Source: Micromonospora saelicesensis (GTDB lineage Bacteria; Actinomycetota; Actinomycetes; Mycobacteriales; Micromonosporaceae). From it: a stretch of DNA of 64,000 nucleotides. Of this stretch, positions 17,412-26,643 are shown piece by piece; position 1 is the first letter of the stretch, and each line of letters starts with the position of its first letter. The stretch covers positions 620,001-684,000 of the forward strand of contig NZ_FMCR01000003.1 of NCBI RefSeq assembly GCF_900091575.1. Direction: 5' to 3'. A model generated the notes under the pieces. The model was not told the DNA's origin and did not search any database. It was given only the letters and a program-made list of their open reading frames with translations. The translations under genes were made by a program, and so were the position numbers.

Positions 17412-18520
17412 GACAGGGACGCGATCGCCTGGCGACCGCCGTCGAGGAAGCCCGCCCACCCGTCGTCGTCCTTGCGCGCCCGCGGCTCGACCACGCCGTG
17501 CAGGTACTTGTTGAGGATCGCCAGGTCCTCCGGGCTGCGGCGGGCCAGCGAGCCGACCAGCGACCCGGCGAGGGTCGCGGCGCGCAGGGTGCGGTCGCCG
17601 AAGAACTGGCTGTGCAGGATGGCGTCCTCCAGGACACCGATCTGCTCAGCGGTGGACAGCGCCGATTCCAGCTTCTCGTCGTCACTGGTCGCCGAGGCTG
17701 CGCCGGCTCGCAGGTCGGCGAAGCTCTGCAACAGGATGTCCAGCAGGGTGGGCGGCACGTCCAGCTCGATGCGGTGCCGGCGCAGCAGCTCCTCGGTGCG
17801 GAAGCGGACGATCTCGGCCTCGCTGCGCTTGTTGGTCACCACCGGTATGCGGACGAAGTTGAACCGTCGCTTGAGCGCCGAGGAGAGGTCGTTGACGCCC
17901 CGGTCGCGGCTGTTCGCCGTCGCGATGATCGAGAAGCCGGGCTGGGCGAAGACGATGTTGTCCTGGTCCAGCTCGGGGATGGCGACGTACTTTTCGGACA
18001 GGATCGAGATCAGCGCGTCCTGGACGTCGCTGGTGGAGCGGGTCAGCTCCTCGAAGCGGCCGACCACGCCGCGCTCCATCGCCGTCATGATCGGCGATGG
18101 GATCATCGACTCCCGGGACTGCCCCTTGGCGATCACCATGGACACGTTCCACGAGTACTTGATGTGGTCCTCGGTCGTGCCGGCGGTGCCCTGCACGACC
18201 AGGGTCGAGTTGCGGCAGATCGCGGCGGCCAGCAGCTCGGCCAGCCAACTCTTGCCGGTACCAGGGTCGCCGATCAGCAGCAGGCCACGGTCCGAGGCAA
18301 GGGTGACGATGGCGCGTTCGACGAAACTGCGGTCGCCGAACCACTTCTGCGGGATCTCCCGGGACAGGCCGTCGGCCCGTTCCGAGCCGAGGACGAACAG
18401 CCGGACCATGCGCGGACTCAGGCGCCACGAGAACGGCTTCGGGCCGGTGTCGACCGACTCGAGGAAGTCCAGTTCGTCGGCGTACGTGACCTCGGCGGGG
18501 GCGCGCAGCATCTCGGACAT
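17408..18520 (-). CDS. MoxR-type AAA+ ATPase (YehL-like)
   Basis: A 370-residue AAA+ ATPase. Walker A GDPGTGKS is at residues 84-91, the Walker B region is GRFEEL, and the sensor 1 segment IIATANSRD and the arginine-bearing SSALKRRFNF follow. MoxR ATPases work as chaperone-like remodellers with von Willebrand A proteins, here the gene just upstream. The start ATG has AGGAG 11 bases before it. There is a 14-base gap after the vWA gene and an overlap with the DUF5682 gene. The long frame upstream of 18520 is an antisense-like artefact. The gene order matches the yehL subfamily. Confidence 0.92.
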   Translation of the reverse strand: MSEMLRAPAEVTYADELDFLESVDTGPKPFSWRLSPRMVRLFVLGSERADGLSREIPQKWFGDRSFVERAIVTLASDRGLLLIGDPGTGKSWLAELLAAAICRNSTLVVQGTAGTTEDHIKYSWNVSMVIAKGQSRESMIPSPIMTAMERGVVGRFEELTRSTSDVQDALISILSEKYVAIPELDQDNIVFAQPGFSIIATANSRDRGVNDLSSALKRRFNFVRIPVVTNKRSEAEIVRFRTEELLRRHRIELDVPPTLLDILLQSFADLRAGAASATSDDEKLESALSTAEQIGVLEDAILHSQFFGDRTLRAATLAGSLVGSLARRSPEDLAILNKYLHGVVEPRARKDDDGWAGFLDGGRQAIASLS

Positions 18521-18534
18521 GAGGGATGGGTCTC

Positions 18535-19890
18535 CTAGGTGAGGAAGTTCTTCAGCTCGACGACGAGCTTGCGGATGTGGCCGGAGATGACCGGCGTGCC
18601 CTGGTCTTTGAGGCGCTGCCGGAACCAGGGGTTGACGCTCTGCTGCCCGGAACTGCTGACCGAGCCGACCGGGATGACCCGTGCACCGGAGCGGTGGACG
18701 GCCTGCAGACCGTCGAAGACCGCCTGGTGGTTGGCCTCGTAGAAGTCGGAGATCCACACCAGCACGGTGTTCTTCGGCTCGGCGATCTTCGGCCGGGCCA
18801 GCGCCAGCGCTGCCGTGCCGTCGGTGCCGCCCCCCAACCGGGTACGCAGCAAGACCTCGAACGGGTCGTGCACCCACGGGGTGAGATCCAGTGCCCGGGT
18901 GTCGTAAGCCACCAGATGCACGTCGACTTTCGGCAGCCCGGCGAAGATCGACGCGAGGATCGTGCAGTTGACCATCGAGTCGACCATGGAGCCGGACTGG
19001 TCGACCACGACGATGAGCCGAGCCGGCGTGGTGCGGCGGGCGGTGTGTCGGTAGTAGAGCCGGTCGACGTAGAGGCGCTCGTCCTCCGGGCTCCAGTTGG
19101 TCAGGTTCTGCCAGATGGTGCGGTCGAGGTCCAGGTTGCGGAACACCCGCTTGGGTGGCACCGAGCGGTCCAGAGCCCCCACGCTGGTTTGCTGCACCTG
19201 CGTCCGGAGCGCTTCGGCAACCTCGTCGACGAAGCGCCGGATCAGCGCCTTGGCGTTGGCCAGGGCCACCCCGGAGAGGTTGGCCTTGTCGCGCAGCAGT
19301 TGCTCGATCAGTGACATGCTCGGGGTCAGCCTGCTGGCCAGCGCCGGGTTGGCCAGCACCTCCCGCAGGTGCATCCGCCGGACCAGGTCGCCCTCCAGCC
19401 CTCCCAGGGTGGCAGCCAGTTCGCCGCCCTGGCGGCGTAGGTCGCCGGGCTCGCACCCGAGGGCCTGCTCGAACCAGCCGGCGTCGGACTGCCAACGGGC
19501 CAGTTGGGTGGCGCTGACCGGACCGGAGCCGGTGGCGAACACGTTGAGGAGCACTTTCGACACCAACGCGGCCCGGCGCACCTCGGCCGCACCGGGTCGG
19601 TAGGCCGTGCCGTCGTCATCCGGCCCGTCGTCATCCGGCCGGGCGTCGTCGGGGGTGAGCAGCCCGCGTAGCTCGGCGGTGAGCGCCGGGAACCGTTGCA
19701 CGATGGTGTCCACCGAGACCGCCGGGTCCAGCAGCGCGGCCGGCAGACCGAGGTCGTCGACCACGGCCATGCTCGCCGACTCCAGGCTGGGTTGCTCGTC
19801 GCTGTCGAACAGGCGGGACAGCAATCGCCAGTAGAGGACCTGGCGGCGATTGGCGTCAGCGAGCCCGCTGGTGGGGATGGGCGCGTTCAT
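18535..19890 (-). CDS. von Willebrand A domain protein (YehP-like MoxR partner)
   Basis: A 451-residue protein. Residues 1-285 are mostly helical, with an acidic Asp-rich stretch at 81-94. Residues 290-450 form a vWA domain with the metal-ion-dependent adhesion site DQSGS at 297-301 and the matching threonine in GGGTDGT. Such proteins act with MoxR ATPases to deliver or bind clients. The ATG overlaps the stop of the preceding gene by four bases. No signal peptide, so it is cytosolic. The family is clear; the client is unknown. Confidence 0.9.
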   Translation of the reverse strand: MNAPIPTSGLADANRRQVLYWRLLSRLFDSDEQPSLESASMAVVDDLGLPAALLDPAVSVDTIVQRFPALTAELRGLLTPDDARPDDDGPDDDGTAYRPGAAEVRRAALVSKVLLNVFATGSGPVSATQLARWQSDAGWFEQALGCEPGDLRRQGGELAATLGGLEGDLVRRMHLREVLANPALASRLTPSMSLIEQLLRDKANLSGVALANAKALIRRFVDEVAEALRTQVQQTSVGALDRSVPPKRVFRNLDLDRTIWQNLTNWSPEDERLYVDRLYYRHTARRTTPARLIVVVDQSGSMVDSMVNCTILASIFAGLPKVDVHLVAYDTRALDLTPWVHDPFEVLLRTRLGGGTDGTAALALARPKIAEPKNTVLVWISDFYEANHQAVFDGLQAVHRSGARVIPVGSVSSSGQQSVNPWFRQRLKDQGTPVISGHIRKLVVELKNFLT

Positions 19891-21278
19891 CGGCGCAGCA
19901 ACCGTCCCGCGCGTTCGCGCAGCACGGCCACGGCGTCACCCGTCCGGGCCTCCTCCTTGGCGATCTTCGGATCCGTGACGCCGCACGCCCAGTCGCCGTT
20001 GTGCGCCTGCACGACCCGCCGCTTCACGGTGGCGGACACCGCCAACGGCTGGAGCTGCCACTGACCGTCGTCCCAGCGCAGCAGGCCCAGCAGGGCCGAA
20101 GCGGCACCGAGCAGGTCGGCGTTGAGCGGACCGGCGGCCGGCAATCGGTCGACGGCCAGCGAAATCCGTTCGCCGTCCACCTCGACGGCGAGCCTGCCGT
20201 CGTCGAGGCGGACCGGGGTGCCCTCGACGAGTACCGGCTCGGCGATGCCCGCGGGGTGCCGGTCCAGCGGAGCGGTCGCCGCCGCACTCGCTGCGGGCAA
20301 CACCACCCGCGCGGTGGCAAACGGGTCGGCAGGCTCGTCGAGGCGGACCCGGTCGTCGGCCCAGCCCAGGTCGCCGCCGTACAGCGGCAGGTCGGTGACG
20401 GTCAGTGCCCGCCGCTCGGCCAACGCGGTGAGTAGCGATGGGTGCCCCGACAGCAGTCGCCAGACCGCCGGGCCGATGATGGTGTCGACCTTCGCGGCGG
20501 CGACCGCGGTGCGCACCAGCCGCGTCGGTCCGCCGCCTGCCGGTTCCAGGATGGCGTGCAACTGGACCTGCACGGCCGTGTCGTGGGTGTGCACGTCCAC
20601 GCCGAGCGGCAGCAGCCGCCCGGACACTCGTGGCGCTTCCTCGGGCGGCGGCACGCCCTCGGTGAGCAGCACGCCCCGGGCCCAGAGATCGGCCCAACGG
20701 CGGGCCGGCACCTGGGTCATGGTGGCGATCGGCAGGCAGGCCCGCAGCTCCGCGGCGAAACCGTCGAGCAGTACCGCGACGCGGCGAAGCTCCGGAACGG
20801 CCAGGGTGGCCTCGATCACCGTGGCGGCGGCGGAGAGCAGCTCGTCGTCGACGCCGTGCCAGCCAGTGACCGCCACCTCGTGCCACCACGCCCGCGCCCC
20901 GGCCAGGGCGGACGGCGTCTCGGCGGGCCGGATGCCCGGCGCCGTCCAAGGTGACCGGGCCCGGCCCAGCGCGGTGTCGAGCTGCCCGAGCAGGGCGTCG
21001 TGCGCCGCGCCGAACAACGCCGAACGTGCCCCGGCGAGCGCGGCGATGTGCTCCGGGGTGACCGACCCGGCGATGACCGCGTCGACCGCGGCGGCCACCG
21101 GGGCGGCGAGCGGGGTGCCGGCCAGCGCGCCGGCGAACGCGGCCAGCGTCGTCGCGCCCCGCTCGCCGACTCGGCCGAAGCCGCCTACGAGGGCGTCGTC
21201 GAAGCCGGCGACCACCTCGAGCGCGTCGACCAACCCGGCCGGAACCTCGCGCAGCTGTGCGATCTGAACGCCGCGCAT
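19887..21278 (-). CDS. Hypothetical protein of the MoxR/vWA operon
   Basis: A 463-residue cytosolic protein, Ala/Leu-rich, with a helical N-terminal half and a C-terminal half that alternates short beta-like segments with charged turns (for example VLVEGTPVRLDDGRLAVEVD). No catalytic motif or known domain is recognised. It begins at a TGATG overlap with the zinc-finger gene and ends in an ATGA overlap with the vWA gene, so it is made in step with them and most likely belongs to the same complex. It occupies the position where yeh-like clusters carry further sequence joined to the SWIM protein. Confidence 0.8.
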   Translation of the reverse strand: MRGVQIAQLREVPAGLVDALEVVAGFDDALVGGFGRVGERGATTLAAFAGALAGTPLAAPVAAAVDAVIAGSVTPEHIAALAGARSALFGAAHDALLGQLDTALGRARSPWTAPGIRPAETPSALAGARAWWHEVAVTGWHGVDDELLSAAATVIEATLAVPELRRVAVLLDGFAAELRACLPIATMTQVPARRWADLWARGVLLTEGVPPPEEAPRVSGRLLPLGVDVHTHDTAVQVQLHAILEPAGGGPTRLVRTAVAAAKVDTIIGPAVWRLLSGHPSLLTALAERRALTVTDLPLYGGDLGWADDRVRLDEPADPFATARVVLPAASAAATAPLDRHPAGIAEPVLVEGTPVRLDDGRLAVEVDGERISLAVDRLPAAGPLNADLLGAASALLGLLRWDDGQWQLQPLAVSATVKRRVVQAHNGDWACGVTDPKIAKEEARTGDAVAVLRERAGRLLRR

Positions 21279-21784
21279 CAGCGGCCCGCCCCGGTGGCCG
21301 GGAACCAGTGCAGCTCGGGCAGCGTGGCCGCAGCGCCCGGTAGCTCCAGATAGGACAGATGACGCAGGAAGCGACTGAACACCACCGCCGCCGAGGCCGG
21401 CTCGGGCTGACCGTTCAGCCGGGCCAGCAGTTCGCTGCCGCCGGACACCCCGTCGCCGACGTCGACCCGGAGGTAGCGGGCGACCCGGTCGACGCCGTAC
21501 TGGAGCAGGGCCTCATCGGCGAGCGCCTGCAGGTGCTTGCACGGGTGGCCGCGCAGACCGCCGCAGGGCCGGTTGTTGTTGGTGCTGCACTGGTAGGCGT
21601 GGGTGCCGGCGGCGACCGACGAGACGTAGACCCGCTCGACGTCCGACCCGCTGGAAACCACGCCCTGCAACCGCCCGTCGGCCAGCTCGACAAAGGGCAC
21701 CTTGGTCAGCTTGCGAGGCCGGGCGGGTGGCACCACCGCCAGCACGCTGCGCCGTCGCCATCCGGCGCCGTCGGCGTCCGTCAC
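21278..21784 (-). CDS. SWIM-like zinc-binding protein, first gene of the MoxR/vWA operon
   Basis: A 168-residue protein with a Cys/His cluster in the middle: Cys66, Cys74, Cys82 and His84, in the segment QCSTNNNRPC followed by GHPCKHL. The terminal CxH and the nearby helix match SWIM zinc fingers, which bind DNA or protein, but the usual first pair CxC is stretched to Cys-x7-Cys. The GTG at 21784 is preferred because GGGAGGG lies 6 bases before it; an ATG six codons upstream is the alternative. It leads the operon and overlaps the next gene (TGATG). Confidence 0.8.
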   Translation of the reverse strand: MTDADGAGWRRRSVLAVVPPARPRKLTKVPFVELADGRLQGVVSSGSDVERVYVSSVAAGTHAYQCSTNNNRPCGGLRGHPCKHLQALADEALLQYGVDRVARYLRVDVGDGVSGGSELLARLNGQPEPASAAVVFSRFLRHLSYLELPGAAATLPELHWFPATGAGR

Positions 21785-21818
21785 GTCACGCCCTCCCACC
21801 ATCGAATCCCCAGGGTGA

Positions 21819-23198
<1,380 letters not shown>

Positions 23199-23202
23199 CA
23201 GG

Positions 23203-23247
23203 CGCCCAGGGCCGGTCCACGTCCACCCGACGGGCCGGCCCTGGGCG
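23203..23247. terminator. Bidirectional hairpin terminator between convergent genes
   Basis: A perfect 13-bp inverted repeat (CGCCCAGGGCCGG and its complement) with a 19-base loop, 5 bases after the esterase stop and 24 bases after the stop of the opposing membrane-protein gene. Confidence 0.85.
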
Positions 23248-23270
23248 GGCCGCGACCGGTCCGCCGGCGG

Positions 23271-24236
23271 TCAGTCGGCCGTCGCCTCGGGCGTGGCGTT
23301 CCGGCGGGTTCCGGCGGCCAGCGCCAGCGCCAGCAGCGCGCACACCGCGCCCACCAGGAAGAGCAGCGAGGCGGCCGGCTGGCCCAGCCACTCCCAGTAC
23401 GGGTGCCAGGCCGGGTGTGGCTCGCCGAGGTGGTGGTGCAGCAACTGCGGTGCGGCCAGCAACACCGGCAGCCACCACAGCACCGTGGCCACACCGATCA
23501 GGCCGTTCACAGTGCCGCGGCTACGGCGTCCCTCGGTGCGTCGGCTGACCCAGCCGAAGACCAGCCAACCGGCCGCCGCGCCCAGCACCGTGCCGAGCAC
23601 TCCGGCGGGGACCACCAGGAGCGGTGGCGCGCGGTGCAACTCGACCGAGAGGTAACTGGCGTCGACGGCTGTCTGCGAGGAGATCGAGGCGTTCAGGATG
23701 GTGTCGCCACGTCGGGCGGTCAGCGCGGTGTCGGTGATCGCCCGCGGGGTGGCGCACATCTTGTCCGCGCAGCTGACGCGATCGGACACCTGTGGGTCGT
23801 ACACCCGCCAGCCGCCACCGGTCAGGCGCTCCCGGGCCACCGTGACGATCTGTGCGACGGGCGCCGGTGGCGCGCCGAGGGCGAAGGCGCCGGTGGCGCC
23901 CTCCTGATACTCACCGCCGTCACCGAACACCAGGGTCTTGACGGTCCCCAGGCGCAGCGCGTGCCCGTAGACGACGAAGAGCGCCGGCGGGGTGTCGATC
24001 TCGCCGAGGTCGTGGCCGGGAAAGACCTCGCTCAGGATGGCGGCGGCCTCGGCCCGGTCGGGTTGCGGTGGGGACGTCTCCCAGGCGGCCCGGCTGGCCA
24101 GCGCGCCGGTGAAGAGGCCGCAGACGACCGCGGCGAGCGGCACCCACGCGACGGCGGGGCCACCGGCCGGGCGGCCGAGGCGGCGCAGCAGCCGCCGACC
24201 GAACCGGGTGGCCGGCGCGGTGTCGCTCACGGACAT
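23271..24236 (-). CDS. Hypothetical membrane protein
   Basis: A 321-residue protein with one membrane segment near residues 30-50, an extracytoplasmic domain of about 150 residues, and three further helices in the C-terminal third. The outer domain has two cysteines close together (SCADKMCATP) that could form a disulfide. The ATG at 24236 has GGAGG 6 bases upstream; a GTG six bases earlier has no room for a ribosome site. No family is recognised. It is convergent with the esterase and divergent from the next gene, so it is probably transcribed alone. Confidence 0.75.
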   Translation of the reverse strand: MSVSDTAPATRFGRRLLRRLGRPAGGPAVAWVPLAAVVCGLFTGALASRAAWETSPPQPDRAEAAAILSEVFPGHDLGEIDTPPALFVVYGHALRLGTVKTLVFGDGGEYQEGATGAFALGAPPAPVAQIVTVARERLTGGGWRVYDPQVSDRVSCADKMCATPRAITDTALTARRGDTILNASISSQTAVDASYLSVELHRAPPLLVVPAGVLGTVLGAAAGWLVFGWVSRRTEGRRSRGTVNGLIGVATVLWWLPVLLAAPQLLHHHLGEPHPAWHPYWEWLGQPAASLLFLVGAVCALLALALAAGTRRNATPEATAD

Positions 24237-24381
24237 GTCCACCCTCCGGCTTGAAGATCAGGCGGAGCGACAGTACATCGGCCGGGGCTCCCGGCGCGTC
24301 CCCCCGATGACCGCCGACCGTGGCCGGGATCGGCCAGGATGGGCGGGTGGCCGGTCACGGCCGCGACGAGGAGGGTGGGCG

Positions 24382-25497
24382 ATGCGGGGACGTGGACGGT
24401 TGACCTGGGGGCGGCGTGCTCGTGCGGGGGCGGTGGTGACCGCGTTGCTCGCGGGCGTGGTGCCGCCGGCCGTGGTGCTGGTGCCGGGCGCTGCCACGGC
24501 GGGCGCGGCGGCGGCGGGGACGCCGGTCTGCCAGGTGCGCGACGACCGGCTGCGCGAGATCTCCGGGATGGTCGCCACCGACGACGGGTACGTGGTGATC
24601 AACGACGGGGCCGACGACGAGGCCCGCCGCCGGATCTTCTTCCTCGACCAGCGCTGCGCGGTGGTGCGCACCGTCTCCTTCCCGTCCCGTCCCCGCGACA
24701 CGGAGGACCTGGCCATCGGCCGGGACGGCACGGTCTGGGTCGCCGACATCGGTGACAACGACCGCTCCCGGCCGACGGTCGGCGTATGGCGGCTGGCGCC
24801 CGGGGCGAAGCAGCCGGTGCTGCACCGGATGACCTACCCGGATCGTCCGCACGACGCCGAGGCGCTGCTGCTCGACGCGTCCGGTCGGCCGCTGATCGTC
24901 ACCAAGGGCGGCAGTGGCACGGTCTTCCTGTACGCGCCGGCCACCGCGCTGCGGTCGGACGCGACGACGCCGCTGACCGCACTCGGCCAGGTGACGGTGC
25001 CCTCGACCACTACCAGCAACCCGTTCTCTTTTCTGGGGCGCGGGGTGATCACCGGCGCGGCGAGCGCGCCGGACGGACGGCGGGTGGTGCTGCGCAGCTA
25101 CGCCGACGCCTTCGAGTACGACGTGCCCGACGGCGACGTGGTCCGCGCGTTGACAACCGGCACCCCGCGGATCACCCCGCTGCCGGACGAGCCCCAGGGC
25201 GAGTCGATCACCTACAGTCGCGACGGCCGGTCGTTGCTCACCGTTTCCGAGTCCGCCGGTCAACCAGCAGGCACCCGCTCGACGATCCTGCGCTACCCGG
25301 CCACCGCCAGCACGGCCACCGCTGCGCCCTCCACGGAGTCCGTCGACCCGGTGTCGCCCACGGCGGTCCGTCCGGCTGCCGGGGAGATCGGCGGCGGGGC
25401 TGGGCGGACCTGGCCGCTGGCCCTCGGCGCGGGAACACTGCTTGTCCTGCTCGGGTTGGCCGGCGTGCTGTGGTGGAGGCACACCGCGCGCCGGTGA
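24382..25497 (+). CDS. Secreted, C-terminally anchored beta-propeller-like protein
   Basis: A 371-residue protein with a signal peptide, a domain of about 270 residues built from repeated blade-like segments (EISGMVATDDGYVVINDG, TEDLAIGRDGTVWVADIGDN, AEALLLDASGRPLIVTKG), a Thr/Ser/Pro linker, a hydrophobic segment near 345-365 and a short basic tail. That layout gives a cell-surface protein held by a C-terminal anchor. The ATG has GAGGAGGG about 6 bases before it. The IGDND segment could bind calcium. No enzyme activity can be assigned. Confidence 0.75.
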   Translation: MRGRGRLTWGRRARAGAVVTALLAGVVPPAVVLVPGAATAGAAAAGTPVCQVRDDRLREISGMVATDDGYVVINDGADDEARRRIFFLDQRCAVVRTVSFPSRPRDTEDLAIGRDGTVWVADIGDNDRSRPTVGVWRLAPGAKQPVLHRMTYPDRPHDAEALLLDASGRPLIVTKGGSGTVFLYAPATALRSDATTPLTALGQVTVPSTTTSNPFSFLGRGVITGAASAPDGRRVVLRSYADAFEYDVPDGDVVRALTTGTPRITPLPDEPQGESITYSRDGRSLLTVSESAGQPAGTRSTILRYPATASTATAAPSTESVDPVSPTAVRPAAGEIGGGAGRTWPLALGAGTLLVLLGLAGVLWWRHTARR

Positions 25498-25514
25498 GCG
25501 GGCCGGGCCTGCGG

Positions 25515-25520
25515 CAGGAT
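25515..25520 (+). promoter_or_regulatory. -10-like box CAGGAT, possible leaderless start
   Basis: CAGGAT lies 6 bases before the ATG at 25527, the same spacing as the TAGGNT boxes elsewhere in the window. The run of six G residues between them could instead act as a ribosome site. Confidence 0.4.
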
Positions 25521-25526
25521 GGGGGG

Positions 25527-26576
25527 ATGTCCGTCCTGTCCACGTTGCGCCACCCGATCATCGCCGCCCCGATGGCTGGTGGCCCGTCCACACCCGCGCT
25601 GGTGGCCGCCGTGTCCGCCGCGGGTGGGCTGGGCTTCCTCGCCGCCGGGATGATCGACACCGGCCGGCTGGTCGCCGACGTCGCCGAGGTCCGTGCGCGT
25701 ACCGATCGGCCGTTCGGTGTGAACCTCTTCCTGCCCGACCCCGGCGGCGTCGACGAGGCCGCCGTCCGGGCGTACGCCGAACGGCTCGCCCCGCAGGCCG
25801 CGCAGCACGGCGTGAGCCTGGGCGAGCCGGTGGGCGGCGACGACGCGTACCCGGAGAAGCTGGCCGCACTGCTCGCGGACCCGGTCCCGGTCGTGTCCTT
25901 CGTGTTCGGGCTGCCCGACCGGGCGGCGGTGACCGCCCTGCGCGAGCGGGGCACCGAGGTATGGGCCACCGTCACCCGTCCGGACGCCGCGACCGCCGCC
26001 GCCGACCTGGGTGTGGACGCGGTGGTGGTACAGGGCACCGAGGCCGGCGGGCACCGCGGCGGCCTGCCGGACGACGACGACTACGGGTTGCTGCCGCTGC
26101 TCCGGCTGACCGCCGCCCGCTGTGACCGGCCGTTGGTGGCCGCGGGTGGCCTCGTCGACGGCCCCTCGGTGGCCGCCGTGCTGGCTGCCGGCGCTGCCGC
26201 CGCGCAACTCGGCACGGCCTTCCTGCGCTGCCCGGAGGCGGGCAGTTCGCCGATGCACCGGGCGGCGGTGGCCAGTGCCGCGCCGACAGCGTTGACCCGG
26301 GCGTACACCGGTAAGCGGGCCCGTGGCGTGGCCAACGACTTCCTGCGCCAGCACGACGCGGTGGCACCGAGCGGTTACCCCCAGGTGCTGCACCTGACGC
26401 GTCCACTGCTCGCCGCCGCCCGGCGCGACGCGGACGCATCGGTGGCCAACCTGTGGGCCGGGCAGGCGCACCCGCTGGCCCGGGACGTGCCGGCGGCGCA
26501 GGTGGTCGCCGAGGTGAGCGCCGAGGCTCGGACCGCGCTGGCCACAGTGGTCGAGCGGTCCAGCCGCTGGGGCTGA
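25527..26576 (+). CDS. Nitronate monooxygenase
   Basis: A 349-residue TIM-barrel flavoprotein of the nitronate monooxygenase (former 2-nitropropane dioxygenase) family. It shows the start HPIIAAPMAGG, the FMN-binding and catalytic segment VVVQGTEAGGHRG with the conserved His, and the phosphate-binding AAGGLVDG and GAAAAQLGTAFL segments. It oxidises toxic alkyl nitronates such as propionate 3-nitronate using FMN and oxygen. Its start lies 30 bases after the previous gene and a CAGGAT box precedes it. Length and motifs are normal for class I enzymes. Confidence 0.9.
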   Translation: MSVLSTLRHPIIAAPMAGGPSTPALVAAVSAAGGLGFLAAGMIDTGRLVADVAEVRARTDRPFGVNLFLPDPGGVDEAAVRAYAERLAPQAAQHGVSLGEPVGGDDAYPEKLAALLADPVPVVSFVFGLPDRAAVTALRERGTEVWATVTRPDAATAAADLGVDAVVVQGTEAGGHRGGLPDDDDYGLLPLLRLTAARCDRPLVAAGGLVDGPSVAAVLAAGAAAAQLGTAFLRCPEAGSSPMHRAAVASAAPTALTRAYTGKRARGVANDFLRQHDAVAPSGYPQVLHLTRPLLAAARRDADASVANLWAGQAHPLARDVPAAQVVAEVSAEARTALATVVERSSRWG

Positions 26577-26631
26577 GCAGGACACCGGCAACCGGCTCGG
26601 GCGGGTGGGACAGGGCCAGGCGGGCACCCGT

Positions 26632-26637
26632 TAGAGT
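26632..26637 (+). promoter_or_regulatory. -10-like box TAGAGT, leaderless start
   Basis: TAGAGT lies 6 bases before the GTG at 26644. No Shine-Dalgarno sequence is seen. Confidence 0.55.
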
Positions 26638-26643
26638 CTCGCC

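Noticed and set aside
14577..21784. Considering the MoxR/vWA operon a simple methanol-dehydrogenase maturation (moxR) cluster
   Set aside because: No dehydrogenase, CoxE-like or MxaL-like genes are present, and the DUF5682 and SWIM-like partners point to the yeh-type subfamily.
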